Positions 1-8,139 of a DNA stretch of 9,871 nucleotides are shown piece by piece. Within the stretch, counting starts at the first letter, position 1. Each line of letters opens with the position of its first letter. The notes under the pieces were generated by a model. The model worked only from the letters and a program-made list of their open reading frames with translations, ran no database searches and was not told where the DNA came from. Source of the DNA: Candidatus Aminicenantota bacterium (GTDB lineage Bacteria > Acidobacteriota > Aminicenantia > Aminicenantales > Aminicenantaceae); NCBI GenBank assembly GCA_030633795.1, contig DAOWCB010000027.1, forward strand, positions 1 to 9,871, given 5' to 3'. A program made the position numbers and the translations under genes.

Positions 1-13
1 GTGTGGCTTCGTT

Positions 14-2419
14 ATGCTTAAAAATCATCTGAAGATCGCTTTCCGGAACATCAAAAAGCACAAGACATTTTCCGCCATTAACATTGTTGGCCTGGCCGTT
101 GGAATAACCTGCAGCATTCTTATTTGGCTGTTTGTGGGCCATGAGAGAAGCTATGACCGGTTTCATGAAAAGGCAGACAGAATTTTCAGGTTGGCATTGC
201 GGGCCACTTTAGGCGATACGAAAATCGATCAGACACAGACGTCCTCTGAAGTATTCAGGAGATTGGCGGCGGAATTCCCAGAAATCGAAAAGGGTGTCAA
301 GTTCTATAACCCAAGGAGAACACCGGTTATTTTTGAAAACCGGACCTTTTATGAGTCGAGATTATATGCTGTGGATGCTCCATTCTTCGAAGTTTTTACA
401 TTTCCACTGATCGATGGCGATCCGCAAACCGCTCTCGCCGAGCCCAACAGCATGGTCCTTTCCAAAGCCACCGCAGAGAAATACTTCGGCACAACAGATG
501 TGCTCGGGAATACGATTCGGGCTGATTTTTCCAATAGTACGGGCAGTGCTATCTTTCATGTAACCGGAGTCTCTGAAAATGTCCCGGACAATTCCCATTT
601 CCATTTTGACATCCTGGTCTCTTCCTCTACTTTTCCAGGCCTGATCAACGAAAAAGACTGGGGGGAAGCCGATTTCATCACCTATCTTCTTCTCACGCCG
701 GGGACATCAAAGGACCGGTTCGATGAAAAACTTAAGGAGTTTACAAGAAGAAACTTAGGCGGACGAGGTTTCGATGAATGGGTTGCCCAGGGTAACTATT
801 GGGAGTATTACCTGCAGCCGATCACGGAAATCCACCTGAACTCAGATCTGAAAGGAGAATTTGAGGCCAACGGCAATCGAACATACATCGTCATCTTTTC
901 CGTGATAAGTATCATCATACTGCTGATCGCCTGCATCAATTTCATGAATCTCTCCACCGCCAAATCCTCGATTCGAGCCAAAGAGGTGGGAGTGAGGAAA
1001 GTCGTTGGATCTAGCAGAAAGGAACTGATGCAACAGTTTTTAAGCGAATCCATACTGTTGAGTTTTATATCTCTCGCTTTGGGATTGGCGGCCATACAAA
1101 TCCTTCTGCCCGCATACAGAAATTTTGTTGGAAGAAATCTCTCCATGCCCTATCTGGATAATGCGGCTGTCATCCCGTCTTTGTTGGCGTTCGGACTCGT
1201 GGTGGGGCTGATCTCCGGTTCCTATCCCGCATTTTTTCTCTCATCTTTTCCGCCCATTTCTGTATTCCGGGGAATTACCGGCCGCAGCAGCGGGAGTTCT
1301 CTTCTGAGGAATATCCTTGTCGTATTCCAGTTTGCTATTGCCATATTTCTGATTGCAGGAACTCTAGTTGTTTTCCAACAGCTGAAATTTTTCCAAAATA
1401 AAAGACTGGGATTCGAAAAAGAACAGGTTTTAGTCGTCCGCAATCCAGGCTCTCTAGGAAACAGTGTTTCTTCTTTCAAGGACACCTTGCGTCAAAACAG
1501 CCATGTTTCCAACGTTTCCGGCTCCAACACGCTTCCCAGCAGGAGTTACAGAAACATGATTTTTATATCTAAGGATGTCGCCAATAAATTCAATTTGAAC
1601 CTCTGTGTCTGTGATTTTGATTTTCTAGAAACTTTAAAGCTGGAAATGGCTGACGGGCGATTTTTCTCGCGTGAATTCAGCACAGACACACAGGCTGTTA
1701 TCCTGAATGAAAGGGCGGTCAACGCTTTGGGATGGGAAGATCCCATCGGCAAGAACTTCTGGTCCCCTGGAGTGGGGAAGCTTTCGGTTATCGGCGTCAT
1801 CAAAGACTATCATTATGAATCCCTTCATCAGGAAATCAGGCCCTTAGCGCTGCTCTTGGCCGCCGGGAACCTTCAGAATGAGCAAAATTACATCTCTGTC
1901 CGTTTGAGCACCGAGAATGTCTTCGACACAGTCAGCCATATCGAAAACACATGGAAAACCTTTGCCCCAGGAAATCCGTTCGAATATTCTTTTCTCGATC
2001 AGGATTATGACAATCTTTATACTAATGAAAAGCAAATCCGATCGCTTTTTTCCGTCTTTTCATTTTTGGCTATCTTCATTTCCTGTCTAGGCCTGTTCGG
2101 CCTGGCTTCCTTCGTGGCTGATCTGAAAACCAAGGAGATAGGCGTCCGGAAGGTCTTGGGTGCAACGGTTCCAAACATTGTTTTGCATCTCACCAAAGGT
2201 TTCACGAAAAGGATTGTCCTCGCTAACATCATCGCCTGGCCCCTTGCCTATTTTGCCATGAATGGATGGCTTCAGCAATTCGCCTACAGGATAGGGATCG
2301 GCCTTTGGGTTTTTGCTCTTTCCGGAATACTGGCACTTGGAATTGCTTTTTTCACAGTAAGCTATCATACCATCAAAGCCGCAACGGCCAATCCTGTCGA
2401 CTCGCTTCGGTATGAATGA
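14..2419 (+). CDS. ABC transporter permease with two FtsX domains (MacB-like)
   Basis: Inner-membrane permease of the MacB/FtsX superfamily. Such proteins pair with a separate LolD/MacB-type ATPase and use ATP hydrolysis for mechanical work on periplasmic substrates rather than simple transport. The 801 residues show the family's duplicated plan: TM1 at about 20-42, a periplasmic MacB-type domain at about 45-285, and three TMs at about 291-313, 345-368 and 386-410. A second half repeats this, with a TM at about 432-454, a periplasmic domain at about 470-675 and TMs at about 680-702, 732-752 and 766-785. The signature EVGVRKVVG (324-332) recurs as EIGVRKVLG (708-716), one per FtsX domain. The start MLKNHLKIAFRNI is typical of the family. 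Only 13 bases precede it, so its ribosome site cannot be judged, and the frame stays open to the window edge. No ATPase gene lies within the window. The substrate is unknown. Confidence 0.93.
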   Translation: MLKNHLKIAFRNIKKHKTFSAINIVGLAVGITCSILIWLFVGHERSYDRFHEKADRIFRLALRATLGDTKIDQTQTSSEVFRRLAAEFPEIEKGVKFYNPRRTPVIFENRTFYESRLYAVDAPFFEVFTFPLIDGDPQTALAEPNSMVLSKATAEKYFGTTDVLGNTIRADFSNSTGSAIFHVTGVSENVPDNSHFHFDILVSSSTFPGLINEKDWGEADFITYLLLTPGTSKDRFDEKLKEFTRRNLGGRGFDEWVAQGNYWEYYLQPITEIHLNSDLKGEFEANGNRTYIVIFSVISIIILLIACINFMNLSTAKSSIRAKEVGVRKVVGSSRKELMQQFLSESILLSFISLALGLAAIQILLPAYRNFVGRNLSMPYLDNAAVIPSLLAFGLVVGLISGSYPAFFLSSFPPISVFRGITGRSSGSSLLRNILVVFQFAIAIFLIAGTLVVFQQLKFFQNKRLGFEKEQVLVVRNPGSLGNSVSSFKDTLRQNSHVSNVSGSNTLPSRSYRNMIFISKDVANKFNLNLCVCDFDFLETLKLEMADGRFFSREFSTDTQAVILNERAVNALGWEDPIGKNFWSPGVGKLSVIGVIKDYHYESLHQEIRPLALLLAAGNLQNEQNYISVRLSTENVFDTVSHIENTWKTFAPGNPFEYSFLDQDYDNLYTNEKQIRSLFSVFSFLAIFISCLGLFGLASFVADLKTKEIGVRKVLGATVPNIVLHLTKGFTKRIVLANIIAWPLAYFAMNGWLQQFAYRIGIGLWVFALSGILALGIAFFTVSYHTIKAATANPVDSLRYE

Positions 2420-2479
2420 GCCAGCAGGTTTGACACGCTTGTTTTCTTGTGATAAATCCAAGAAGACTTAAATATTCAC

Positions 2480-2487
2480 AGGAGAGG
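2480..2487 (+). promoter_or_regulatory. Ribosome binding site deciding the start of the arginase-like gene
   Basis: AGGAGAGG lies just before TTG at 2491. The in-frame GTG at 2449, which would give a protein 14 residues longer, has no such site upstream. The TTG start also places the hydrophobic signal segment directly at the N-terminus, as expected of an exported protein. Confidence 0.6.
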
Positions 2488-2490
2488 AAA

Positions 2491-3489
2491 TTGAAAAATT
2501 TACTAACTCTATGTCTGGGTCTTTTTGTTTTTGTTCCCATAATTTTATTAGCGCAAAACTATTCAGAAGGAAAAATAAAAGTCTTTATCGTAAAAAACCG
2601 ATCCGAAGGACCAGCGATCATGGAGCGCAGCGGCCTATTAGATCGTCTCACAAACTTAGGATGTGATGTCGCCAAAGTTTCAACCATGCAATTAACGCCC
2701 AAAGAGGAAAAAGAATACGGCGAATGGAACCAGGATGCACTCGAGAGCAAGCACATTGGGAGACTCGTCGCCGAAAATAGGGAAGGCGAATACTTCACAA
2801 TAGGCCTTCTAAGCAATTGTACGGATCTGTTGGGCATGCTGGCCGGCCTTCAGCATCTAAAACCCGGACAGAGCCTGCAGGAAGATTCCCGCAGCCTCCA
2901 ATCGCAGGGTTTGGCAGGACAGAAACCGCTGCGCGTGGGTCTTATTTGGATAGATGCCCATGCCGATTTCAACACGCCAGAGACCACACTCAGCGGAATG
3001 CTCGGCGGTATGCCGGTGGCGATTGCGGCGGGCCAGTGCCTGACACGGCTGCGATTAAAAGCGGGCCTCGATCCAGCCCTGCCGACAAAATACATCGTCA
3101 TGGCCGGACTCAGGGATGTAGATCCCCTAGAACAGGAACTCCTGGACCGGTCCCAATGCGAATACATATCAGTCGAGGATATCCGGAATCTTTCGGATAA
3201 CCTAAGTCAACAGATGGAGCGATTGAGCCGGCTTACAGAGATCATATATGTCCATATCGACATGGACGTTCTCGATCCGAGCGAAGTCAGCGGCCACCCC
3301 CTAACAGCGCCTGAGGGACCAACCAGTCATGAGCTGGCTGCGGCATTGGAAGTGATGTTCCAGTATAAAAAAGCAGGGGCTATTGGCATCGCCTCGATGC
3401 CTTTCGGGGAACGAGACAAGGATGGTCTCTCTCTCCAGGCGGCCTACCGCCTGATCGAAGGGGCCATCAAAGGGATCAAAAAGAGATAA
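2491..3489 (+). CDS. Exported arginase-fold (ureohydrolase family) protein with altered metal site
   Basis: Member of the arginase/agmatinase/formiminoglutamase fold, whose enzymes hydrolyse guanidino or related C-N bonds using two Mn ions. From the TTG start it has 332 residues. Residues 2-21 form a signal peptide (K-N-L-L-T then a hydrophobic run ending LLAQ), so it is probably periplasmic, which is unusual for this mostly cytosolic family. The motif DAHADFNTP (D155, H157, D159) and HIDMDVLDP (D257, D259) supply five of the usual six metal ligands. The usual GGDHS motif is replaced by LLSNCTD, so Cys110 stands where the metal-binding His normally is. The HGxP segment whose His assists catalysis in arginase reads GGMP here. 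It may therefore be a different hydrolase or a degenerate homologue; arginase activity should not be assumed. It starts 71 bases after the ABC permease on the same strand, so co-transcription is possible. Its last 14 bases overlap the end of the opposing peptidase gene. Confidence 0.85.
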   Translation: MKNLLTLCLGLFVFVPIILLAQNYSEGKIKVFIVKNRSEGPAIMERSGLLDRLTNLGCDVAKVSTMQLTPKEEKEYGEWNQDALESKHIGRLVAENREGEYFTIGLLSNCTDLLGMLAGLQHLKPGQSLQEDSRSLQSQGLAGQKPLRVGLIWIDAHADFNTPETTLSGMLGGMPVAIAAGQCLTRLRLKAGLDPALPTKYIVMAGLRDVDPLEQELLDRSQCEYISVEDIRNLSDNLSQQMERLSRLTEIIYVHIDMDVLDPSEVSGHPLTAPEGPTSHELAAALEVMFQYKKAGAIGIASMPFGERDKDGLSLQAAYRLIEGAIKGIKKR

Positions 3490-5590
3490 GCCCTGCCAGC
3501 TTCAAGATCTGGATGTAATTCATAACACTCTCCAGGTTGGATTTCCGGGAGTACTGAACGTCCAGCATGTTCCTTATTTCAAGGACGCTTCGCTTTCCGT
3601 TGATCAAACACTGAAGTTCGCTCGTGCTGGGAATGCCGTCTCTCCCGTAGGGATATTTGTCTTTTTCCTCTTTCGGTACTTGATCGATGAAAGTTCTGTA
3701 TTCCCTATACCCGTTCATTTTTACTAGAGGCGTGGGTTTGGGGATGATTCTTGCTGCCCTTTTCTCCAGCTCGCTCAGTTGAATCTTGACAGGCTTGATC
3801 CCGAACTTGTTAGCCACAGCAACCATGTGTGTCTGGAGGGCTGACAGATGGGTTTTTCCTATCGTATCGATGGTTTTCTGCATCTGCTTGATGTACTGAC
3901 CGACAGTTGTTTTGTTTTGAGCCAGCTCGAGAATGGATTCCAATGTTTTTTTCTCGTTGATCATGGCCATCTCCACATGAAGGCGGGCCTGTTTGTAGGA
4001 TTGGGCCAGGGTTTCGGACTCTGCTTTATTCAATATTTCCAATCCGACAACAAATTGATGACCAAGCCGGCGTGAGCCGTTGCTGGCTGTTTCCCCTGCA
4101 ATTTTAATGGCCATGTCATCATCGGCATTGGCGATGGTGTAGGCAGCAGCCGCTCCGATGATGGCCACCCGTTTCATCTGGGTCGGGTCTGCCTTATCTG
4201 CGTTGTCACCAGATAAGTGATACCACTTATCTGGCCAGACGATCATCATGACACCGGGAACTCCCACCGACCAATCATTGAAGATTTCATGATCAGAGGC
4301 GCCGTAATGGGTTTCGATAGAATAATAAAAAGGTTCATCCGCTCCGGAAGGGGCAACGATACGGTGAGGCACTCTCTCTACACCGCTCCGGTTTTGGATG
4401 CGTTCCCTGTTTCCCTCCCCGACATAACGGTAGTAATTTTCCATCACATCATTGATGTAATGAGCATTCCCATAAGTAGTCCGCATTAGACACATGAAAG
4501 ACTGGTGCTTGCTCAACCATTCTCCAACCATGTCCATATTGATATTGCAAAGTGTTTTTGCCATGATGTCTTTGTTTGCCTTCACCCAAGGACCAGTCCC
4601 GGAAAATTCCGGACCCCACAGAAACCGCATGGTCCTTTTCGGACGCGGCAGCTTCCCATCTTTAATGAGCGTATGAAGCACCCGGGCCACTTCGAGAATT
4701 CCTGCGCTGCCCGATTTATTATCGTTTGCTCCCTGCTTGATGTAGCCTTCATAAAGGTGAGCCGAGAAGATGATCTCCCCTGCACCGGGATCTGTACCAG
4801 GGATATGACAGATAACATCCTGCATTTCATACGTTTCCGTCTTGGCTTCAACGATGGCATGAACTGTAATCTTTTCTCCTCGAAGCAGGCGGGCCTTGAG
4901 AAACTTCCCTTCTCGCCGAGGCAGCTGGAAGCCGAACTTTGGCGTTTGGTCTTCCTCTGTACTCCGGCGTCCGCGAATGCCCCGGAACGACATCTGAAGC
5001 GGATCCCAATCTGCCCCGACTGTGCTTATGGCAACAATCCCAAGGGCTCCTTGATTCGTGCAGGCCTCTCTGTAGACGCTGCTGAGACTCCCTTCGGTGA
5101 CGACAATTTTTCCATTTACGCTAGCTTTTGTGATCTCTTCCTTGGTTCCACGTCCTACCCAAACCAGTTCGGCTTCCACATCTGTATCTGTACTACCTGA
5201 GGCCAGCATGGCCGCCATGTCTCGATACGAGGCAAGTTTTTTGCGATTCGGACTGATTTCCCAGAGCTCTCCTTTGATTCCATCCCACGTGTCTCCTCCT
5301 GGAAAACGGACGATTTCCGCACCGGGAAGCCCGTAGTGTTTAAGTTGATTATAAATGTACTTGCTCTCCACAAATGTTCCTTCATATTCATCCGATCGCC
5401 TGTCTCGCACATATCCGGCCGTTTCCATGATGGTATGCCATGCTTCTTCTCCTGAAGCCTCCCCGACGATATAATCCATCTGCTCTTCGGGGAGTAAAGT
5501 CCAGTACAGCCAAGGTGTCATTTGGGACATTGAAAGGATGCTTACAAGCACAAGCAGAATAAAGACTGAAAGAAATACGCGTTTATCCAT
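3476..5590 (-). CDS. Exported M28-type zinc metallopeptidase with PA-like insert and C-terminal winged-helix-like tail
   Basis: Predicted extracytoplasmic M28 family aminopeptidase, 704 residues. Residues 4-22 are a hydrophobic signal or anchor. Residues about 130-215 look like a protease-associated insert. The peptidase domain spans about 255-490, with candidate zinc ligands H278 (in AHLYEG), D290 (in GANDNKSG), E328 (in GPEF), D353 (in NMDMVG) and H458 (in YHLSGD). Two usual M28 features differ: the Asp two residues after the first His is Tyr280, and the Glu just before the ligand Glu is Pro327. As I recall, the M28-like DUF4910 group shows comparable changes, so the site may be a variant rather than dead. 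Residues about 505-600 are helix-rich. The last 55 residues resemble a winged-helix domain (GKRSVLEIRNML, then YIQILKLAGLI). The ATG start has AAGGAGAG at 5595-5602. The gene lies 136 bases downstream of the aminotransferase and overlaps the arginase-like gene tail to tail. Confidence 0.88.
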   Translation of the reverse strand: MDKRVFLSVFILLVLVSILSMSQMTPWLYWTLLPEEQMDYIVGEASGEEAWHTIMETAGYVRDRRSDEYEGTFVESKYIYNQLKHYGLPGAEIVRFPGGDTWDGIKGELWEISPNRKKLASYRDMAAMLASGSTDTDVEAELVWVGRGTKEEITKASVNGKIVVTEGSLSSVYREACTNQGALGIVAISTVGADWDPLQMSFRGIRGRRSTEEDQTPKFGFQLPRREGKFLKARLLRGEKITVHAIVEAKTETYEMQDVICHIPGTDPGAGEIIFSAHLYEGYIKQGANDNKSGSAGILEVARVLHTLIKDGKLPRPKRTMRFLWGPEFSGTGPWVKANKDIMAKTLCNINMDMVGEWLSKHQSFMCLMRTTYGNAHYINDVMENYYRYVGEGNRERIQNRSGVERVPHRIVAPSGADEPFYYSIETHYGASDHEIFNDWSVGVPGVMMIVWPDKWYHLSGDNADKADPTQMKRVAIIGAAAAYTIANADDDMAIKIAGETASNGSRRLGHQFVVGLEILNKAESETLAQSYKQARLHVEMAMINEKKTLESILELAQNKTTVGQYIKQMQKTIDTIGKTHLSALQTHMVAVANKFGIKPVKIQLSELEKRAARIIPKPTPLVKMNGYREYRTFIDQVPKEEKDKYPYGRDGIPSTSELQCLINGKRSVLEIRNMLDVQYSRKSNLESVMNYIQILKLAGLISF

Positions 5591-5642
5591 TCATCTCTCC
5601 TTCATTGGTATTTTTCGTTGGCTCTATCCACACACCAGTTAT

Positions 5643-5726
5643 CCTGAATTATTCATAAACATGATTTTTTTAGCGGGATTTAATGCTATATGCATTGAAA
5701 TCAGGGACATGTACCAAAAATTCAGG
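5643..5726. repeat. Intergenic element bounded by CCTGAATT inverted repeats
   Basis: CCTGAATT at 5643-5650 is matched by AATTCAGG at 5719-5726, giving an 84-bp unit that fills most of the gap between aminotransferase and peptidase genes. The right copy abuts the aminotransferase stop codon (5727-5729). A small internal hairpin, AATGC-TATAT-GCATT, lies at 5682-5696. The same boundary motif recurs at 7073-7087 and 8968-9218. The unit probably also contains or adjoins the promoter and leader of the peptidase gene. Confidence 0.5.
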
Positions 5727-6968
5727 TTAAAAAAGTGAAGTCTGACTGAGTTCTTGTTTGATTAAATTCGCCAGCCTCTTTATTCCCTCCTCGATCTGTT
5801 CCTCGCTAGGATAGGAAAAATTCAACCGCATGGTGTTATGACCGCTCCGGTCAAAATGAAAAGCCGATCCTACAACATAAGCGACATTTCTTTCGACGGC
5901 CTTAGGAAACAACTCTCCGGCATCCAGACTTTCGGGTAGGGTCAGCCAAAGGAAAAGCCCTCCTTCCGGATTGGTCCAATCGATTCCCGAGCCCTCGGGC
6001 ATGTATTCCTCCAGGGCCTTTATCATGATGTCCCTCTTTTTCCTGTAGAGCTCGATAATTCTGGGAATATGGGATTTGAGGAGGCCGCGCCGGCAAAACT
6101 CGTAAACGATGGATTGATTCAGCGGCGATGTGCAGAGATCCGTAGGCTGTTTGGCCATGGTCAGCTTTTCCTGGATGGCCTTGTCAGCAACAATCCAACC
6201 CAGCCGGGTTCCTGGAAACAAGAGTTTCGAAAATGTGTGCAGAGAAAAGGCATAGCCTTTTTTATCTAGGGTTCTGATCATCGGAATGGGCTCGCCGTCG
6301 AATCTCAAATCACGATAGGGACTATCCTCGACGAGAACGACCTCATACTCATAGCACAGTTCCAGAAGCCTCTCTCGGCGCTCCAGTGAAATGGTCACGC
6401 CTGAGGGATTCTGAAAATCAGGCACCACATAAATAAACTTTATCTTCTGGCCTTTGGCGGTGTATGTCCTTAAAATATCTGCAACAGTATCTACCTTGAT
6501 TCCCTGTTTATCCAAGCGGGCCCCCACCATGTTGGCCCGGAAACTCTTGAACGCCTGAATGGCCCCTAAATAAGAAGGCAGCCCGATTATGATTGGATCT
6601 CCAGGATCGATGAATATTTTGCCGATTAGATCCAAGGCCTGTTGAGATCCGGACACAACCAATATATTATCTTTGTTGACATCTGCTCCTTCGGTCTCTT
6701 TCATCCATCCCGCCAAAAAATCGATCAACCGGCTATCCCCTTCGGTCGGACCATACTGCAGGGCTATTTCCCCTTCGCTGTCCAGAACGGAGTTTACAAT
6801 GTCTTTCAGCTCTTTAATCGGAAACAACCCAGAAAATGGGAGGCCTCCGGCAAATGAAATAATTCCCGGTTTTCTTGTCAGTTTTAAAAGTTCTCGGATC
6901 TCAGAACGGACCAATCCTTTGGATGTCAAGGATAAAAGATCCTGCAAAATTTCAGGAATGTAATTCAT
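5727..6968 (-). CDS. PLP-dependent class I/II aminotransferase (2-aminoadipate/LysN-like)
   Basis: Cytoplasmic fold-type I aminotransferase of 413 residues, most like the group containing LysN/2-aminoadipate and aromatic or branched-chain aminotransferases. It would move an amino group between an amino acid and a 2-oxo acid. Visible motifs, numbered from the chosen start: AGGLP near 40, a phosphate-binding SGSQQALDL near 106-114, PDFQNPSG (N187), VEDSPY (D215, Y218), the PLP lysine K248 in TFSKLLFPGTRLGW with R255, and a substrate-carboxylate Arg in MRLNFSYP near the end. The MocR-type regulators share this domain but carry an N-terminal DNA-binding domain, which is absent, so this is an enzyme. 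The start at ATG 6966-6968 is preferred over the in-frame GTG 27 bases upstream because GGAGG sits 9 bases before it. The substrate cannot be told from sequence. Confidence 0.92.
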   Translation of the reverse strand: MNYIPEILQDLLSLTSKGLVRSEIRELLKLTRKPGIISFAGGLPFSGLFPIKELKDIVNSVLDSEGEIALQYGPTEGDSRLIDFLAGWMKETEGADVNKDNILVVSGSQQALDLIGKIFIDPGDPIIIGLPSYLGAIQAFKSFRANMVGARLDKQGIKVDTVADILRTYTAKGQKIKFIYVVPDFQNPSGVTISLERRERLLELCYEYEVVLVEDSPYRDLRFDGEPIPMIRTLDKKGYAFSLHTFSKLLFPGTRLGWIVADKAIQEKLTMAKQPTDLCTSPLNQSIVYEFCRRGLLKSHIPRIIELYRKKRDIMIKALEEYMPEGSGIDWTNPEGGLFLWLTLPESLDAGELFPKAVERNVAYVVGSAFHFDRSGHNTMRLNFSYPSEEQIEEGIKRLANLIKQELSQTSLF

Positions 6969-6977
6969 ATTATAATT

Positions 6978-6982
6978 CCTCC
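6978..6982 (-). promoter_or_regulatory. Ribosome binding site of the aminotransferase
   Basis: GGAGG on the - strand, 9 bases before ATG 6968. It lies inside the reading frame of the longer GTG-started version, which therefore is probably not used. Confidence 0.65.
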
Positions 6983-7045
6983 ATTTCGGGATCACACACT
7001 ATTTAATTAATTATTTTTTTAGATCAAAAAGCATAGGACAAATCA

Positions 7046-7074
7046 ATCATATGCAAAGTTTTCTAAGGAATCAA
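7046..7074 (-). promoter_or_regulatory. Candidate sigma-70-type promoter of the aminotransferase
   Basis: On the - strand TTGATT (7074-7069) and TATGAT (7051-7046) are separated by 17 bases, matching TTGACA/TATAAT at 4 and 5 of 6 positions. Transcription would begin near 7039, giving a leader of about 70 bases, rich in A and T. It lies in the 119-bp gap after the LpxR gene, so the aminotransferase and peptidase could be expressed separately from the envelope genes. Judged by eye only. Confidence 0.4.
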
Positions 7075-7087
7075 TGAATAATCCAGG
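7073..7087 (-). repeat. Copy of the dispersed CCTGRATTATTYA motif
   Basis: Read on the - strand, CCTGGATTATTCATT begins directly after the TAA stop codon (7088-7090) of the LpxR gene. It is nearly identical to the sequences at 5643-5655 and 8968-8980. No partner copy in the opposite orientation is visible in this gap. Confidence 0.5.
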
Positions 7088-8068
7088 TTAATAAACGTAC
7101 GAAATGTTGATTGCGCCAAATATATGCGGCCTGGCTTGTGTTTTGAACTGCTTTGTTCTGTAAACATAGGCATAGCTGAATTTGAATCGTTTTTGGCTGA
7201 TCACAAAACCTAAAACGATATCGCCGACAAAAGGATACTTATCCACACGGTGACTATCGCTGAAAGTATTGCCATCCAGGAAGATATTCCGGTACACGGC
7301 ATGCCCGACCACATAGATATAGCCATGGACTCCCGAGCGCTTTGCATCTGCCCGGTGATTGGCCTGTTCATTAAAAAGCGCACCGCTCTCCCCTCCAGGA
7401 CGAAGAAGAAACGTCCCAAAATCCCTGGGAAGATTCGAACCGAACCGGAATTGCCATCCTGTGGCTGCCGCAGTCATCAAGGTTCCCAGACTTCCACCGA
7501 CATGGCCTATCAAATCATACCCTATTTTTTTCTCCTCTCCAGACCGAAAAATCCGCCATTTCTTATCGAAACAAAAGTTAAAGACAATCTCATCCTTGAG
7601 TTGGTGATGCCAACCTTGGGGTCGTGTGCCTCGGTAAAGGCTGTGAACAAACCTTTGCACCTCTGCCGCCAGGGAAGTTGGCCCTACAATCCCGAGCAGT
7701 AATTCAAAAGTGTCCATGGTTTGGTCCCTTTTTCTGTGTAGGGCCATGGTAAAATAGGATATGCCCGCATAGGGGCGGTCATCCTCTATAAGGTCTTCAC
7801 GTTCGATATCATAAGGCGTGTAGATATTTTGCCCGAACGACACAGAAATCGCCCGGCGAGATAAAGGATCGGACTGATGGGACATTCTGTCGGGTGATAT
7901 CCAGGTCAATTTCACGCCGTGGGTATAATACTTGTCTGTGCCCGCAAAAACATCATTCTCTAGTTGAAAACTGAAGGCCCCCCGGTTTTGAGCGACACCG
8001 GGCTGGACAACGGCTGACAGCAGCAGAAAACCTCCCATAAAAATCAGCAACAAAATCTTCAGCTTCAT
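7088..8068 (-). CDS. lpxR: LpxR-family outer membrane lipid A deacylase (DUF2219)
   Basis: Predicted outer-membrane beta-barrel of the LpxR family. Salmonella LpxR removes the 3'-acyloxyacyl group of lipid A, in a Ca-dependent reaction, altering how the cell surface is recognised. From ATG 8066-8068 the protein has 326 residues with a signal peptide (hydrophobic 4-22, likely cleavage after PGVA). The family's N-terminal block is present: LENDVFAGTDKYYTHG, with the Asn-Asp pair at 38-39. The block RPYAG follows near 98-102. The pair H154/E160 in WHHQLKDE has the His-to-Glu spacing of the Salmonella active-site pair as I remember it. The C-terminus ends in an aromatic-rich strand finishing VY, as in many barrels. 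An AAGGA ribosome site (8074-8078) supports this start over the upstream in-frame TTG at 8122 or ATG at 8092. The gene lies 71 bases downstream of the LolA-like gene with no strong terminator between them, so they are probably co-transcribed. Confidence 0.85.
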   Translation of the reverse strand: MKLKILLLIFMGGFLLLSAVVQPGVAQNRGAFSFQLENDVFAGTDKYYTHGVKLTWISPDRMSHQSDPLSRRAISVSFGQNIYTPYDIEREDLIEDDRPYAGISYFTMALHRKRDQTMDTFELLLGIVGPTSLAAEVQRFVHSLYRGTRPQGWHHQLKDEIVFNFCFDKKWRIFRSGEEKKIGYDLIGHVGGSLGTLMTAAATGWQFRFGSNLPRDFGTFLLRPGGESGALFNEQANHRADAKRSGVHGYIYVVGHAVYRNIFLDGNTFSDSHRVDKYPFVGDIVLGFVISQKRFKFSYAYVYRTKQFKTQARPHIFGAINISYVY

Positions 8069-8073
8069 GCCTA

Positions 8074-8078
8074 TCCTT
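8074..8078 (-). promoter_or_regulatory. Ribosome binding site of the LpxR gene
   Basis: AAGGA on the - strand, 5 bases before ATG 8068. It decides between three possible in-frame starts and places the signal peptide at the N-terminus. Confidence 0.55.
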
Positions 8079-8139
8079 TTAACTCTTCTCATTCTATTAA
8101 TCAATATTAAAAAGCATCTCAAAAACTTTGACGTTTTTT

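Noticed and set aside
2449..2490. GTG start extending the arginase-like protein by 14 residues
   Set aside because: No ribosome site upstream, and it would put a polar stretch before the signal peptide; TTG 2491 has AGGAGAGG.
4505..5200. 231-codon open frame on the + strand inside the peptidase gene
   Set aside because: It is antisense to a well-supported M28 coding sequence with clear motifs; composition and lack of a family match mark it as a shadow frame.
7250..7702. 150-codon open frame on the + strand inside the LpxR gene
   Set aside because: Antisense to a recognisable LpxR-family gene, with no ribosome site or domain of its own.
8122..8139. AT-rich hairpin AAAAAC/GTTTTT after the LolA-like gene as a terminator
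   Set aside because: Only six weak pairs and no clean T run placed after the stem; co-transcription with the LpxR gene seems more likely.
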